DNA of 64,000 nucleotides from Candidatus Methanoperedens sp. BLZ2 (GTDB taxonomy: Archaea; Halobacteriota; Methanosarcinia; Methanosarcinales; Methanoperedenaceae). Under the pieces are notes generated by a model. It saw only the letters and a program-made list of their open reading frames with translations, had not been told where the DNA came from and ran no database searches. Where the stretch lies: the NCBI RefSeq assembly GCF_002487355.1, contig NZ_NTMG01000083.1:27244-91243 (forward strand). Direction: 5' to 3'. This document shows positions 18,411 to 26,525 of the stretch, in pieces; the first letter of the stretch is position 1; each line of letters starts with the position of its first letter. The translations under genes and the position numbers were made by a program.

Positions 18411-19196
18411 TCAGACTTCCAATTTCTCCTTTAACTGATTAATAGGTTCTGGATAGTGCCCTGCTTTCCTGTATTTTGTAGTGTAGATTGCCTTTTCAGG
18501 GCAATGATTGTAGCATCTCCAGCAAGCATAGCATCTGGCTGTATCGAAAACCGGCTTAGGGGAACATTTGATGGCTTCATAGGGACATAATCTCTCGCAC
18601 AGCCCGCATTCGATACACAGCGCCTCATCGACGAATTTTTCTCCCATATCCTTGCGTGCTTTCGTAACAGAAAACGCTGGCACCAGGCGGTTCAATAAAC
18701 CCGGCCATATATTTTTTCGCTTAAGTTCCCTGTCAGCAGATATAAGCCGGTCTAATTCATAGATAAATTTGTTAAACCTGCGCATTTCTTTTTCATTCGG
18801 AGCCTTCTCGTTACCCATGCCCCTCACTATCATGGGAGGATAGCTTTCAGGCGTATGAAGGGAATGCCCGGCGATAACAAAAAAACCCTTTTCAGTGACA
18901 AGTTTATCAAGGATTAAAAGTGTCTTTCCACTCATGAAACCATATGTATTGAACACGAATGCAGGCTTGTCATCCTGCTGCGGCAGTTTTTCCACGAAAG
19001 CCTGGATAATATCCGGAATTCTCCCGTAATTCGTGAAGGCGGCAAACCCGGCGATATCGTATTTTTCAAGGTCAGGAATGCCTCCTGTTATGATATCAAA
19101 AAGATCAAACTCGATGTTTTTCATCTTGCCAGCGATGTACCGGCATGCTAATTGCGTATTTCCTGAGCCTGAACAATAACAAATGATGCCTTTCAT
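18411..19196 (-). CDS. EFR1-type flavodoxin-ferredoxin fusion protein
   Basis: A 261-residue electron-transfer protein. The N-terminal flavodoxin-like domain (about 1-165) has the FMN phosphate loop YCSGSGNTQLA. A linker leads to two 4Fe-4S clusters of bacterial ferredoxin type (CIECGLCERLCP and CYACWRCYNHCP, about residues 195-240). Such EFR1-family proteins shuttle low-potential electrons in anaerobes; partners are not known. It is cytosolic, with no membrane segment. It sits 6 nt downstream of tyrS and 10 nt upstream of the Dabb gene, probably as one transcript. Confidence 0.88.
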   Translation of the reverse strand: MKGIICYCSGSGNTQLACRYIAGKMKNIEFDLFDIITGGIPDLEKYDIAGFAAFTNYGRIPDIIQAFVEKLPQQDDKPAFVFNTYGFMSGKTLLILDKLVTEKGFFVIAGHSLHTPESYPPMIVRGMGNEKAPNEKEMRRFNKFIYELDRLISADRELKRKNIWPGLLNRLVPAFSVTKARKDMGEKFVDEALCIECGLCERLCPYEAIKCSPKPVFDTARCYACWRCYNHCPEKAIYTTKYRKAGHYPEPINQLKEKLEV

Positions 19197-19202
19197 CTGG
19201 AG

Positions 19203-20162
19203 TTACTTCGCCACCATCAGCTTCCTTACAGGCTCAAGTATTTCGTTCATATACTCAGCCGCCGCCGTCTTCAAATCCATGGGATGCAGCGCCTTTGCAG
19301 CAAAATCAGCCTCAAGCGCCTCGTAACTGCTAAATTGCAGGTTGCCGCCGAATTTTTCGGGGCGCTTTATCACGATATCGGGATAGCGCGGCGTGATATG
19401 ATACTTAAAAAGGGCAAGTACGGGGTTATCCTTCACTTCACCCTCCACGCAGAAAGCGCCTTTCATTTTCTTCTTCATATCCTCAACCGAATCATCAACC
19501 GAAATATAATTACCTTTGCTCGATGACATCTTCTTGCCGTCAAGACCAGGAAGAATTGGCGTGTGGATGCAAACAGGCGCCTTATAGCCGAGCTCCGGCA
19601 AACCTTCACGCGCCAGCATGTGGATCTTACGCTGATCGATGCCTCCCACTGCAACGTCAACGCCAAGATGAGCTATATCAAGAGCCTGCATAATTGGATA
19701 GATCATCTGGGATACTTTGGGGTCTTCGGAATTCCTGCTCACTTCATCCATGCTTCGGCGCGCCCGGTTAAGCGTGGTAGTGCGGGCAAGTTTAAGGACA
19801 TCAAGCATGTATTCCGAACTGAGCTGGTATGAGGAGCCCAGCACGAAGTTCGTGTTCTTTTCATTAAGGCCAAGAGCAATAAAACATCTTTTGTTGTAAT
19901 CAGCGATCTTTTGGACTTCATCCATAGTCCCTTTCTCATTAAGGTAAGCATGTACATCTGCAAGAAGCACCGTAATTTTGAAACCTGCCTGCTGGAGGTC
20001 AAGGAGCTTATTGACTGTTAGCACATGGCCCATGTGAATTTTCCCGCTGGGTTCATAGCCTACGTATGCAGTCGGTTGTTTTTCTGAATTGACCAGTGCT
20101 TCAAGCTCTTCTTTTGTTACAATCTCTTCTGTATTTCTTGTGATAAGCGCCAATTTGTCCAT
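19203..20162 (-). CDS. tyrS: Tyrosyl-tRNA synthetase
   Basis: Archaeal-type class I TyrRS of 319 residues, charging tRNA-Tyr in the cytoplasm. The ATP-binding HIGH-type motif is in EPSGKIHMGHVL, the tyrosine pocket in QALDIAHLGVDVAVGGIDQR, and the KMSKS loop in DGKKMSSSKGN. There is no C-terminal S4 domain, as expected for archaeal enzymes. It is the first gene of a run with the flavodoxin-ferredoxin and Dabb genes. Confidence 0.96.
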   Translation of the reverse strand: MDKLALITRNTEEIVTKEELEALVNSEKQPTAYVGYEPSGKIHMGHVLTVNKLLDLQQAGFKITVLLADVHAYLNEKGTMDEVQKIADYNKRCFIALGLNEKNTNFVLGSSYQLSSEYMLDVLKLARTTTLNRARRSMDEVSRNSEDPKVSQMIYPIMQALDIAHLGVDVAVGGIDQRKIHMLAREGLPELGYKAPVCIHTPILPGLDGKKMSSSKGNYISVDDSVEDMKKKMKGAFCVEGEVKDNPVLALFKYHITPRYPDIVIKRPEKFGGNLQFSSYEALEADFAAKALHPMDLKTAAAEYMNEILEPVRKLMVAK

Positions 20163-20202
20163 GATCGCAGATTCCTGTTACCTCAAAACCTGCGGTTCTA
20201 TG

Positions 20203-20313
20203 TCAGGCAAGCACATAAACTCTACGATTATAAAGATCATTCTTTACGAATTGGCGTTCTCTGATATGGATTTTGGAATGTTCAATAATAACATCAGTAT
20301 CAGCAAGGATCAA
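20203..20313 (-). pseudogene. vapC: VapC toxin stub
   Basis: A 36-codon frame begins at TTG 20311-20313, overlapping the antitoxin stop, and reads LILADTDVIIEHSKIHIRER before losing any family pattern and stopping at 20203. ILADTDVIIE is the first beta strand and catalytic Asp of PIN-domain VapC toxins, which are about 130 residues long. The rest of the PIN domain is missing, so the toxin is dead while its VapB partner is intact. Confidence 0.7.
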
Positions 20314-20525
20314 TATCTGATCTCCTTTCTTTTATCAGATAACTCTTTCAAAAGAGCTTCTTTATTCCTGAATTCAACAGAGCCTCTCAATTCTTTAAGT
20401 TTATCAATATTTCTTCGCGATTTCACGAGCCGTTCAAAAAAATTGCTGAAGCTCTCGTTTGAACCCTTTATCGAGAGAAGCATTTTGTAAATATCTTCGC
20501 GTATTGTTATGGTCTTGGCTGTCAT
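20310..20525 (-). CDS. vapB: VapB-type antitoxin (DUF217-like)
   Basis: A 71-residue protein with a ribbon-helix-helix-like start MTAKTITIREDIYKMLLSIK and a helical C-terminus (ELRGSVEFRNKEALLKELSD) that would wrap the toxin. It matches the small VapB/DUF217 antitoxins of archaea. ATG 20525 is used; the longer upstream frame runs into the GC-rich repeat. Toxin sequence follows directly but is truncated, so only autoregulation or cross-talk remains plausible. Confidence 0.75.
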   Translation of the reverse strand: MTAKTITIREDIYKMLLSIKGSNESFSNFFERLVKSRRNIDKLKELRGSVEFRNKEALLKELSDKRKEIRY

Positions 20526-20576
20526 AAGTAAACATATGTTTAAACATATATTTAAATTAAAGCGCAGACAGCTTGC

Positions 20577-20640
20577 GATATGTCCTTCGCACCTGTCCGG
20601 GCTTCGCGCATCCCGCACGCGTCGGGGTCTGAAAGCGGGG
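20577..20640 (+). repeat. GC-rich repeat, copy A (left of relBE)
   Basis: A GC-rich, CpG-rich island in AT-rich surroundings. It shares a perfect 19-nt core CCTGTCCGGGCTTCGCGCA (20592-20610) with copy B at 21297-21315, plus flanking similarity, with the same orientation. The two copies bracket the relBE genes. Confidence 0.8.
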
Positions 20641-20777
20641 GAAGGCTCGGGTTAGTACGGCGCACATCTGGCGCATATAGATTAATAGTGAAAATGAATC
20701 GGCCGACCTGATGAAGTGCTGCCTTTTATATTTGCTATGGAAAATCCTTATAAGGTTTAAAATATTAATGATATTGC

Positions 20778-20966
20778 ATGGTAACCGAAACAGTGGCTGA
20801 ATTGAGAAAGATTCGCACCGACCTTGATATGCTTACGAATTTATATTCTAAACTTGTTGATAGGCTGATCCCGGAAGAAGAACCTGAAGCTGAAGACCTT
20901 AAGGCGATAAGGAGCAAAGATAGAATAGCTTCGGAAGCCGAATTACTAAAGGTATTGGATGCATGA
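20778..20966 (+). CDS. relB: RelB-like antitoxin
   Basis: A 62-residue acidic protein, probably helical: TVAELRKIRTDLDMLTNLYS then an EEEPEAED segment. Small size, acidity and a 4-nt ATGA overlap with a RelE-type toxin gene identify it as the cognate antitoxin. A DNA-binding fold is not obvious, so it may work mainly by masking the toxin. Confidence 0.75.
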   Translation: MVTETVAELRKIRTDLDMLTNLYSKLVDRLIPEEEPEAEDLKAIRSKDRIASEAELLKVLDA

Positions 20967-21229
20967 CATTTGAAATAAATATCAAAGACAAATCTTTGAA
21001 ATTTATTTCTTCATTGCAAAAACATGACAGGGCGCGCCTCAAAGAGGCAATGCTTGCCCTGAAGGAAGACCCGGTTCCCATAAAATCCCTTGATATCACC
21101 AAACTAAAGAGTGAAAAGAATAAGTATCGTATCCGTAAAGGTAAGTTCAGAATTGTTTACGAAGTTATCTGGGAACAAAAGGTTATCCTTATCCACAGGG
21201 TTGATTTTAGAGGGAACGCTTATAAATAA
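20963..21229 (+). CDS. relE: RelE/ParE-family toxin
   Basis: An 88-residue basic protein with the RelE core: a helical hairpin (FISSLQKHDRARLKEAMLAL), the LKSEKNKYRIRKGKFRIVYE segment with Arg/Lys/Tyr typical of ribosome-dependent mRNA interferases, and a final strand VILIHRVDFRGNAYK. It overlaps relB by 4 nt, is full length with no disruption, and is therefore one of two apparently intact toxin modules here. Two copies of a GC-rich repeat flank the pair. Confidence 0.85.
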   Translation: MTFEINIKDKSLKFISSLQKHDRARLKEAMLALKEDPVPIKSLDITKLKSEKNKYRIRKGKFRIVYEVIWEQKVILIHRVDFRGNAYK

Positions 21230-21280
21230 GAATATCTGAACTCTCCCGAAGGCAACCTTCAAGTTTGGCGCGCCGCATTT

Positions 21281-21336
21281 GATCGTGTCCTGTGCGCCTG
21301 TCCGGGCTTCGCGCACGCGCCGGGTCTGCCAGCGGG
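21281..21336 (+). repeat. GC-rich repeat, copy B (right of relBE)
   Basis: Second direct copy of the GC-rich repeat, with the 19-nt identical core at 21297-21315. Compared with copy A it lacks about 8 nt in the middle. It follows the relE stop by about 50 nt. Confidence 0.8.
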
Positions 21337-21372
21337 GCTGTGTATACGAGGATGGGAATCCAGGTATAGGGA

Positions 21373-21486
21373 TTAAAGTTCTTCCCATTCTTCCAGCGTA
21401 ATTATTCTTCCGATGAGTTTTTCCAATTCTTTGATCATCATTTTTTTAATAAAAACCCTGCGTTTACATGGATTCCATTTAAGCAT
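21373..21486 (-). CDS. Very short hypothetical ORF
   Basis: A 37-codon frame, MLKWNPCKRRVFIKK then KELEKLIGRIITLEEWEEL, overlapping the end of the next upstream small gene by 8 nt on the same strand. It could be the shifted C-terminal part of that gene, its coupled partner, or chance. No family recognised. Confidence 0.25.
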   Translation of the reverse strand: MLKWNPCKRRVFIKKMMIKELEKLIGRIITLEEWEEL

Positions 21487-21658
21487 GAGCCTCAATGCCT
21501 TGCGGGATACCTGTATTGATATCCGGATGATCTATCACAGGCAAAGTATCGCTGTGCCGTATTTTGACGATAAGCCAGCCTTCAAGGACTGATTCAAGTT
21601 CTTTCTGGCACTCAAAAAGCGTATTTCCAAAAGCTTTGTTAATATATTCTATAAGCAT
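21479..21658 (-). CDS. Small hypothetical protein
   Basis: A 59-residue frame starting at ATG 21658 with GGTGAT upstream; the sequence includes FECQKELESVLEGWLIVKIR and DHPDINTGIPQG. The ordered composition and ribosome site favour a real gene, but I recognise no family. It lies in the accessory stretch between relBE and the membrane-protein operon. Confidence 0.4.
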   Translation of the reverse strand: MLIEYINKAFGNTLFECQKELESVLEGWLIVKIRHSDTLPVIDHPDINTGIPQGIEAHA

Positions 21659-21779
21659 CAGGATCACCAATTTTGCATTCTGTATTTTAACTTATCATCA
21701 AGATCTACTTTTTATGTTCCTATTTCATCCGTCCCTCTTATTTCATCGTATACAGAAATTACATTATGATTTTGCAGGT

Positions 21780-22760
21780 CTATTGTGCAACCGCTTTATT
21801 CCCGGTTACATTTATCATAAGTGAACCGAATCGGGCTCCGGCTCTTCTGAATGTTCCCGATATACCTCTCATTTGTACCTTCTGGATAGGGTCATAATAT
21901 TCTAACGACCAGGTTTCATTACTGTAAGATGCATTAACAGCGACCGAATGCGCCCTCCACCTGAACATTTTTAACTGTGGAAGTTCATCAGCAAGACGAA
22001 GCGCATTATCAAGACCGTCTCCTCCTGAGATTACATTCAAACGCTGAAAAGTATCATTGTATTGTGATGTTCCCTTCAAACCATTATATTCGTATATTTC
22101 TATTTTTGTACTCTCTTCTTTCTGTGCATACCAGTTGAAGGGATCCATAGTTGGAAAAGATTTAATCGAAACATCATGAAAAAATTGCTCTGCGCTGCTT
22201 TTTTCTGTAAATCGCAGGGCGCCCAATCCGCCAGAAATAAGAAGTAAAATTATCAGGAATTTTGTGATCGCTCTGGTCTGGAAAGGCTTCCTGAATAGAT
22301 ATATTACCATTATCAAGCTGACTATTGTGAGATATATGTCCGTATAAAAGAACAATTCGGCAGAATATCTTGTTGCATCAAACGGGTAAAATAGCGGTAC
22401 ACCACCTGTTGTTGAATAATCAAGGGCCAGGTGGAAGATAATACCTGCAAAAGCATACACAATGTTCCGGCGCGAGAAAACTGGTTCAAAATGGATATAC
22501 TTCTGAACTCTCTTCTTAATAGAGTTACTGGAAGCAAGATATAATACAATAACCCCGGTGAAAAACCCGAAAAAAATCGAATGGGTTATACCCCTATGGG
22601 TGATCAGGAAAAAAGTAGGATAGAGATATTGTATCAATAAAAGAAAAATATCAAAATCCGGGGCAATGCCACCGATAACAAAAGCTGTGATCTCCTCTTT
22701 CCTTTTTTTGAAATAATTCCCGAACAGATATGGAAATAGCGCATGAGTGAATAGATCCAT
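21780..22760 (-). CDS. Membrane-bound metal-dependent hydrolase (YdjM/DUF457 family)
   Basis: A 326-residue membrane protein. The first 190 residues hold the DUF457/YdjM pattern: MDLFTHALFPYL at the start, IGGIAPDFDIFLLL, THRGITHSIFFG and HLALDYSTTGG, giving His/Asp metal-ligand clusters between about six membrane helices. The C-terminal part (about 200-326) is a soluble extracytoplasmic-looking domain. Family members are predicted lipid or envelope hydrolases; the substrate is unknown. Its ATG overlaps the stop of the MFS gene by 1 nt, so it is translated as the last gene of a three-gene operon. Confidence 0.85.
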   Translation of the reverse strand: MDLFTHALFPYLFGNYFKKRKEEITAFVIGGIAPDFDIFLLLIQYLYPTFFLITHRGITHSIFFGFFTGVIVLYLASSNSIKKRVQKYIHFEPVFSRRNIVYAFAGIIFHLALDYSTTGGVPLFYPFDATRYSAELFFYTDIYLTIVSLIMVIYLFRKPFQTRAITKFLIILLLISGGLGALRFTEKSSAEQFFHDVSIKSFPTMDPFNWYAQKEESTKIEIYEYNGLKGTSQYNDTFQRLNVISGGDGLDNALRLADELPQLKMFRWRAHSVAVNASYSNETWSLEYYDPIQKVQMRGISGTFRRAGARFGSLMINVTGNKAVAQ

Positions 22761-23932
22761 TACATCCGCCTCGAAGCTTTTCCGTTACTGGCTATTAAAA
22801 CGATCGCACCTGTTAACACTATCAGGCCGCCCAGTGTGTACATGACCCGGAAACCATAGTATTGCAGGACTAAACCCAGAATAATAGAACCTGCTCCTAT
22901 TCCAAGATCAAAAGCTGCTGTAAATGTACCCATGGCAGCGCCGCGGCCCTTGTCACTCACTGTATCAACAAGATATGCCATAAGCGACGGATGCACAAGC
23001 CCAAAACCAAGACCGTAAAGAAGCGCCGCTGCAAGGAATTTTTCAAGTCCGCTTGCTGTCGATAAAACCCAGAGACTTGCGGAAATAAGAACCATCCCTG
23101 GTATTATTACATACTTTCTCCCTTTTATATCTGATAGTTTACCCGCAAGCGCCCTTACAAGAATGAGGGTCACAGCAAACACTGTAAAAAAAATACCCGG
23201 GTTTACTATTCCCTGTTTCTGGGCAAAAAGAGACAGAAACGAAACAATTGAACCATACGTTAATGAGACTGTGAACATAAGCGCCGATGGAAATAACGCT
23301 TCTGTGCTGAAAAGAGGAGTTTCCGGATGTACAACCATGGTTTCAGATATCGGAAGTGCAAGAAGCAAAGATAGAAGTGCAATGCCTGCGCCTATTGAAA
23401 AAAGAATGGAAAAATCATATGCCTGGAGCAGTATCATACTCAATGCAGGGCCTATCGCCATGGCAACGTTGGAGGCCATTCCAAATACGCCCATGGCCTC
23501 GCCTCTTCTGTTTGGAGGAGCGATATCAGCTATAAGAGTGGTTGCTGCGGTTGTTGCGGCACCCCAGCCGACCCCATGAAGAACCCTGAGGAGAAGTAAA
23601 GAGGTAACGCTTTTTGTATAATCATAAAGCAGCATTGATATCAGGAAAACAAGGAGGCCCACTATGAGAATTATTTTTCTTCCACGTCTGTCAACCTCCT
23701 GCCCTATGAACGGTCGAAGTGCCACTGCCGATATGGTAAAAACGCCTATGATCAATCCGATTTCGGATTCAGTACCGCCAATTTTCTGAATGTAAATCGG
23801 AAGGGTGATAAGAAGGAAATAAAAACTTGCGAACAGGGTAAATGTTGAAAGGCTTGTAAGGATAAAGTCCCTTGAGAAGAGTGTTTCCTTTTTCGCCGTT
23901 TTTTGCATGTAATGTTCTTTAATGAAATTCAT
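22760..23932 (-). CDS. MFS transporter
   Basis: A 390-residue major facilitator protein with about 12 membrane helices. The loop 2-3 motif is GQEVDRRGRKIIL (the family G-x-x-x-D-R-x-G-R-R pattern), with a repeat version AGKLSDIKGRKYVI in the second half, and the motif C-like helix around GWGAATTAATTLIADIAPPN. This is the drug/metabolite efflux type; the substrate is unknown. Start 23932 lies 31 nt after the methyltransferase stop; the longer frame would overlap that gene. Position between a SAM methyltransferase and a membrane hydrolase suggests export of a methylated small molecule, which is inference. Confidence 0.9.
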   Translation of the reverse strand: MNFIKEHYMQKTAKKETLFSRDFILTSLSTFTLFASFYFLLITLPIYIQKIGGTESEIGLIIGVFTISAVALRPFIGQEVDRRGRKIILIVGLLVFLISMLLYDYTKSVTSLLLLRVLHGVGWGAATTAATTLIADIAPPNRRGEAMGVFGMASNVAMAIGPALSMILLQAYDFSILFSIGAGIALLSLLLALPISETMVVHPETPLFSTEALFPSALMFTVSLTYGSIVSFLSLFAQKQGIVNPGIFFTVFAVTLILVRALAGKLSDIKGRKYVIIPGMVLISASLWVLSTASGLEKFLAAALLYGLGFGLVHPSLMAYLVDTVSDKGRGAAMGTFTAAFDLGIGAGSIILGLVLQYYGFRVMYTLGGLIVLTGAIVLIASNGKASRRM

Positions 23933-23963
23933 ATATAAAAAATTATGACATTTCACACTTATT

Positions 23964-24947
23964 TCAAGCTTTGAATCCCAGAATAAGCTGCTTTCCCTTC
24001 TTTGCAAGGTCAATAACTTCAATCCCCTGGAATCCTCCATCCTTTAGCCATTCACGATATTGCGCCTCAGACCAGGTATTTCCTTCTTCTGAGTTCGCAA
24101 GCATATTTACTGCAAAAATCTCAGCGTGTGGGCTTCTTCTCCGCACGAAATCCTCTATTGCTATCATCCCGTTCTTATTCAGTAAATCATGAACCTGCCT
24201 GATAAGTTTCCTGTTATTGTTTTCAGAATAAATATGGCAGATATTTCCCATGAACACAATATCAAATTTTTCGTTGAGAACATTTTCAAGAACATTTTCA
24301 ATGTCTTTTGTGAAATCCCCTTTTACAAGGGTAAGATCCTCTATCTGGCTCAGGTTAAATGCTGTACTGACATAATCGATTACTTCCTCCATGTCAAAAA
24401 GAACTGCTTTTAGCCCCCTTTCAACAAAAGCTCTTGAATATTTTCCAGGGCCTCCGCCAAGGTCAAGCACATTCTTCGCGTCTTTTTTTCTCATCAGGGT
24501 CTGGCTTACTGCCTCCTCTGCTATCCTATCCGGCCTTGATGCCATAGCATGCATAAAAACTGGTATATCGCGGGGAACCGGTTCTCTTTCCGGCCTTTCT
24601 CCCCTTATAATATCGGGCAGCAAAAGCCATGATTTTAAGATGTTCATGAAATGAGGCAGATAACCGCCGACGTATTCTTCGCCGCGCAAAAGGAAAAGAG
24701 GACGGGCTTTATCTGCAATTATATACCTGTCATGCGATTTATCAACATATCCCATGGAACACAGCGCCTCAAGCACGATGAAAAGTGCCCTTTCATCCGC
24801 TTTGAGTTCTTCTTTAAGTGTTGCGAGAGACTTTTGCCTGTCAAGAGCCTGGAATATTCCTGCTTTCAGGGCAGAACCAAGCAATACAAGCTTATTTGCA
24901 TCATCTCCTGCTTTTTCGATATCCAATTCCTCGTTTGAATTCCACAT
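23964..24947 (-). CDS. SAM-dependent O-methyltransferase (acetylserotonin/multimodular type)
   Basis: A 327-residue two-domain enzyme. An N-terminal winged-helix dimerisation domain (about 15-90, LVLLGSALKAGIFQALDRQK) is followed by a Rossmann methyltransferase domain with SAM motif I VLDLGGGPGKYSRAF, motif II LFDMEEVI, and FDIVFMGNICHIYSE. This architecture is the PF00891-like O-methyltransferase family used for small aromatic or secondary metabolites. It is first in an operon with an MFS exporter and a membrane hydrolase. Confidence 0.88.
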   Translation of the reverse strand: MWNSNEELDIEKAGDDANKLVLLGSALKAGIFQALDRQKSLATLKEELKADERALFIVLEALCSMGYVDKSHDRYIIADKARPLFLLRGEEYVGGYLPHFMNILKSWLLLPDIIRGERPEREPVPRDIPVFMHAMASRPDRIAEEAVSQTLMRKKDAKNVLDLGGGPGKYSRAFVERGLKAVLFDMEEVIDYVSTAFNLSQIEDLTLVKGDFTKDIENVLENVLNEKFDIVFMGNICHIYSENNNRKLIRQVHDLLNKNGMIAIEDFVRRRSPHAEIFAVNMLANSEEGNTWSEAQYREWLKDGGFQGIEVIDLAKKGKQLILGFKA

Positions 24948-25016
24948 ATTAGTTACCCCATTTATTAATTTTCTTCATGCGTCACATATAGGCTCCATAA
25001 GATTCACTGTGACTTT

Positions 25017-25409
25017 TCACCTTTCCAGATATATGACATCATTTAAGCCCTTGAAATGCGGGTCTCCGGTCAGGACCAAAGCGCCTTCTCTTTTTGCGGT
25101 TGCATATATTATAGAATCGCCAAGACCCCATTTCTTTTCATGCTTTATCTTTGCAGAATCAACAGCGATCTTTTTATCAACTTCATAAACATATGACCTT
25201 TGTTCCATGGCATTCCTTGAAGCCTCTGCGTAGCGATCGTTATCCGGACGAGAATAATCACTCAGAAACGAATTGTATACTTCTACAATATTTACCGTAC
25301 TCACAATTACCTTATCCTGTGAGTTTTCCAATAATTCTTTGACCCTCTCCCCGGCGCAAGTTCCTTTAAAGTACTCGATCCATGCCCAGGAATCAACCAA
25401 GACGGTCAT
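25017..25409 (-). CDS. vapC: VapC PIN-domain ribonuclease toxin
   Basis: A 130-residue PIN nuclease. Catalytic acids appear in TVLVDSWAWIEYF (first Asp), VNIVEVYNSFL (Glu), GLGDSIIYATA (Asp) and LVLTGDPHFKGL (Asp). It is full length and undisturbed. ATG 25409 gives the standard start and overlaps the antitoxin gene by 17 nt; the longer frame is an artefact of that overlap. It is likely active and controlled by the VapB immediately upstream. Confidence 0.88.
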   Translation of the reverse strand: MTVLVDSWAWIEYFKGTCAGERVKELLENSQDKVIVSTVNIVEVYNSFLSDYSRPDNDRYAEASRNAMEQRSYVYEVDKKIAVDSAKIKHEKKWGLGDSIIYATAKREGALVLTGDPHFKGLNDVIYLER

Positions 25410-25593
25410 CTTCTTCCTCGTCCCTTTTGAATTCATGTAGCTCAGTGAACGTCCCAAAATACGATTTCTTAAGCCTCTTCTCTGATCGCAGAAGTGCCCT
25501 GATAACCTCTTCATAGGATTTGAGGTTCAATTCTTTCTTTAAAGCGTTCAATTCCTTGATGATATCTTCATGCATCTGGATGGAGGTTACCAT
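25393..25593 (-). CDS. vapB: VapB antitoxin
   Basis: A 66-residue protein with a ribbon-helix-helix-like start (MVTSIQMHEDIIKELNALKK), a Tyr-Glu-Glu-Val helix and a charged, acidic tail (FKRDEEEDDRLG). It is immediately upstream of and overlapping vapC by 17 nt, the usual order for VapBC. It should bind VapC and repress its own promoter. Confidence 0.8.
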   Translation of the reverse strand: MVTSIQMHEDIIKELNALKKELNLKSYEEVIRALLRSEKRLKKSYFGTFTELHEFKRDEEEDDRLG

Positions 25594-25684
25594 TTTTTCA
25601 CCTATAGAACTATAGGTAAGAGATAGATATAAATGTTTTTAGTTGTCTGGACTATCAAAATAATCTTGCTAATGGTGATCTGAA

Positions 25685-26266
25685 ATGTCTAAAATATCTA
25701 TTTTTATAGATTGGTCAAATATTTTTATTTATGCAAAGAATGTGGGGATTAAAATAGATCCATTGAGACTATGTGACCTTGTATCTAATAATGAACATGT
25801 AATCCAAAGGAATTATTTTTCTGCGCAAGACCCGAATAATGTAGGACAACAGCATTTTCATAATGGATTAAAAGAGCGTGGTTTTCTTGTATACACGCAT
25901 GAATTAGTAGAACGGCCAGGAAAAATATACTGCCCTAACTGTCATATCGAAGTCAATTATACATGCTCAAATTGTGATACACCCGTAACCTTACCACCAC
26001 ATAAGTCAAAGAGAATTGATATTTTGATAGCGCTTAAGTTACTTCAGACTTCCCATTTATATGAAAAAGCGATATTAATAAGCGGAGACCAAGACTTCAT
26101 TCCTATAATTAATCATCTCCGCCAGGAAGAAGGCAAGAAAGTAATAATTGCATCTTTTAGAGAACCATTGTCATATGAATATCGCGCATCATGCGATGAG
26201 TTAATAATTTTAGATGATCACATTGAAGAGATAAAACAGATTGTTAAACCACGTGGAGGGTTATAA
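25685..26266 (+). CDS. NYN-domain (LabA/DUF88-like) protein with inserted zinc ribbon
   Basis: A 193-residue PIN-like NYN nuclease-fold protein. Active-site acids are visible in ISIFIDWSNIF (Asp, Asn), KRIDILIALKLL (Asp) and ILISGDQDFIPII (Asp, Asp). A zinc ribbon with CPNC and CSNC pairs (about residues 83-98) is inserted before the second motif. NYN proteins act as RNases or in RNA-linked regulation; the target is unknown. It is monocistronic in a gene-poor setting and divergent from VapBC, so it could be a housekeeping or defence-related nuclease; I cannot decide. Confidence 0.85.
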   Translation: MSKISIFIDWSNIFIYAKNVGIKIDPLRLCDLVSNNEHVIQRNYFSAQDPNNVGQQHFHNGLKERGFLVYTHELVERPGKIYCPNCHIEVNYTCSNCDTPVTLPPHKSKRIDILIALKLLQTSHLYEKAILISGDQDFIPIINHLRQEEGKKVIIASFREPLSYEYRASCDELIILDDHIEEIKQIVKPRGGL

Positions 26267-26525
26267 ACCTGATGAACTGATGTTCCACCACGTGGCAATT
26301 TATGTTATTATATTATACGACATTTGCCAGATATATAATTTTCGCTTCAAAATTAATTATACATATATAACACAAAACTTAATTTATGGGACAAATGTTC
26401 TCATAAAAATGCATATCCTGATACTGACCGTTAATTATTGTATATGAACCAGGACGGGTGCGCCAATTCACCCGCTACCTCCGGTGCAACTTCCATTAGC
26501 CGTCTAAATGGAATATCTCTATTTT

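Noticed and set aside
26241..26447. 68-residue frame overlapping the end of the NYN gene
   Set aside because: Overlaps the real gene out of frame, has no ribosome site and reads as random hydrophobic sequence; the region to 26525 looks non-coding.
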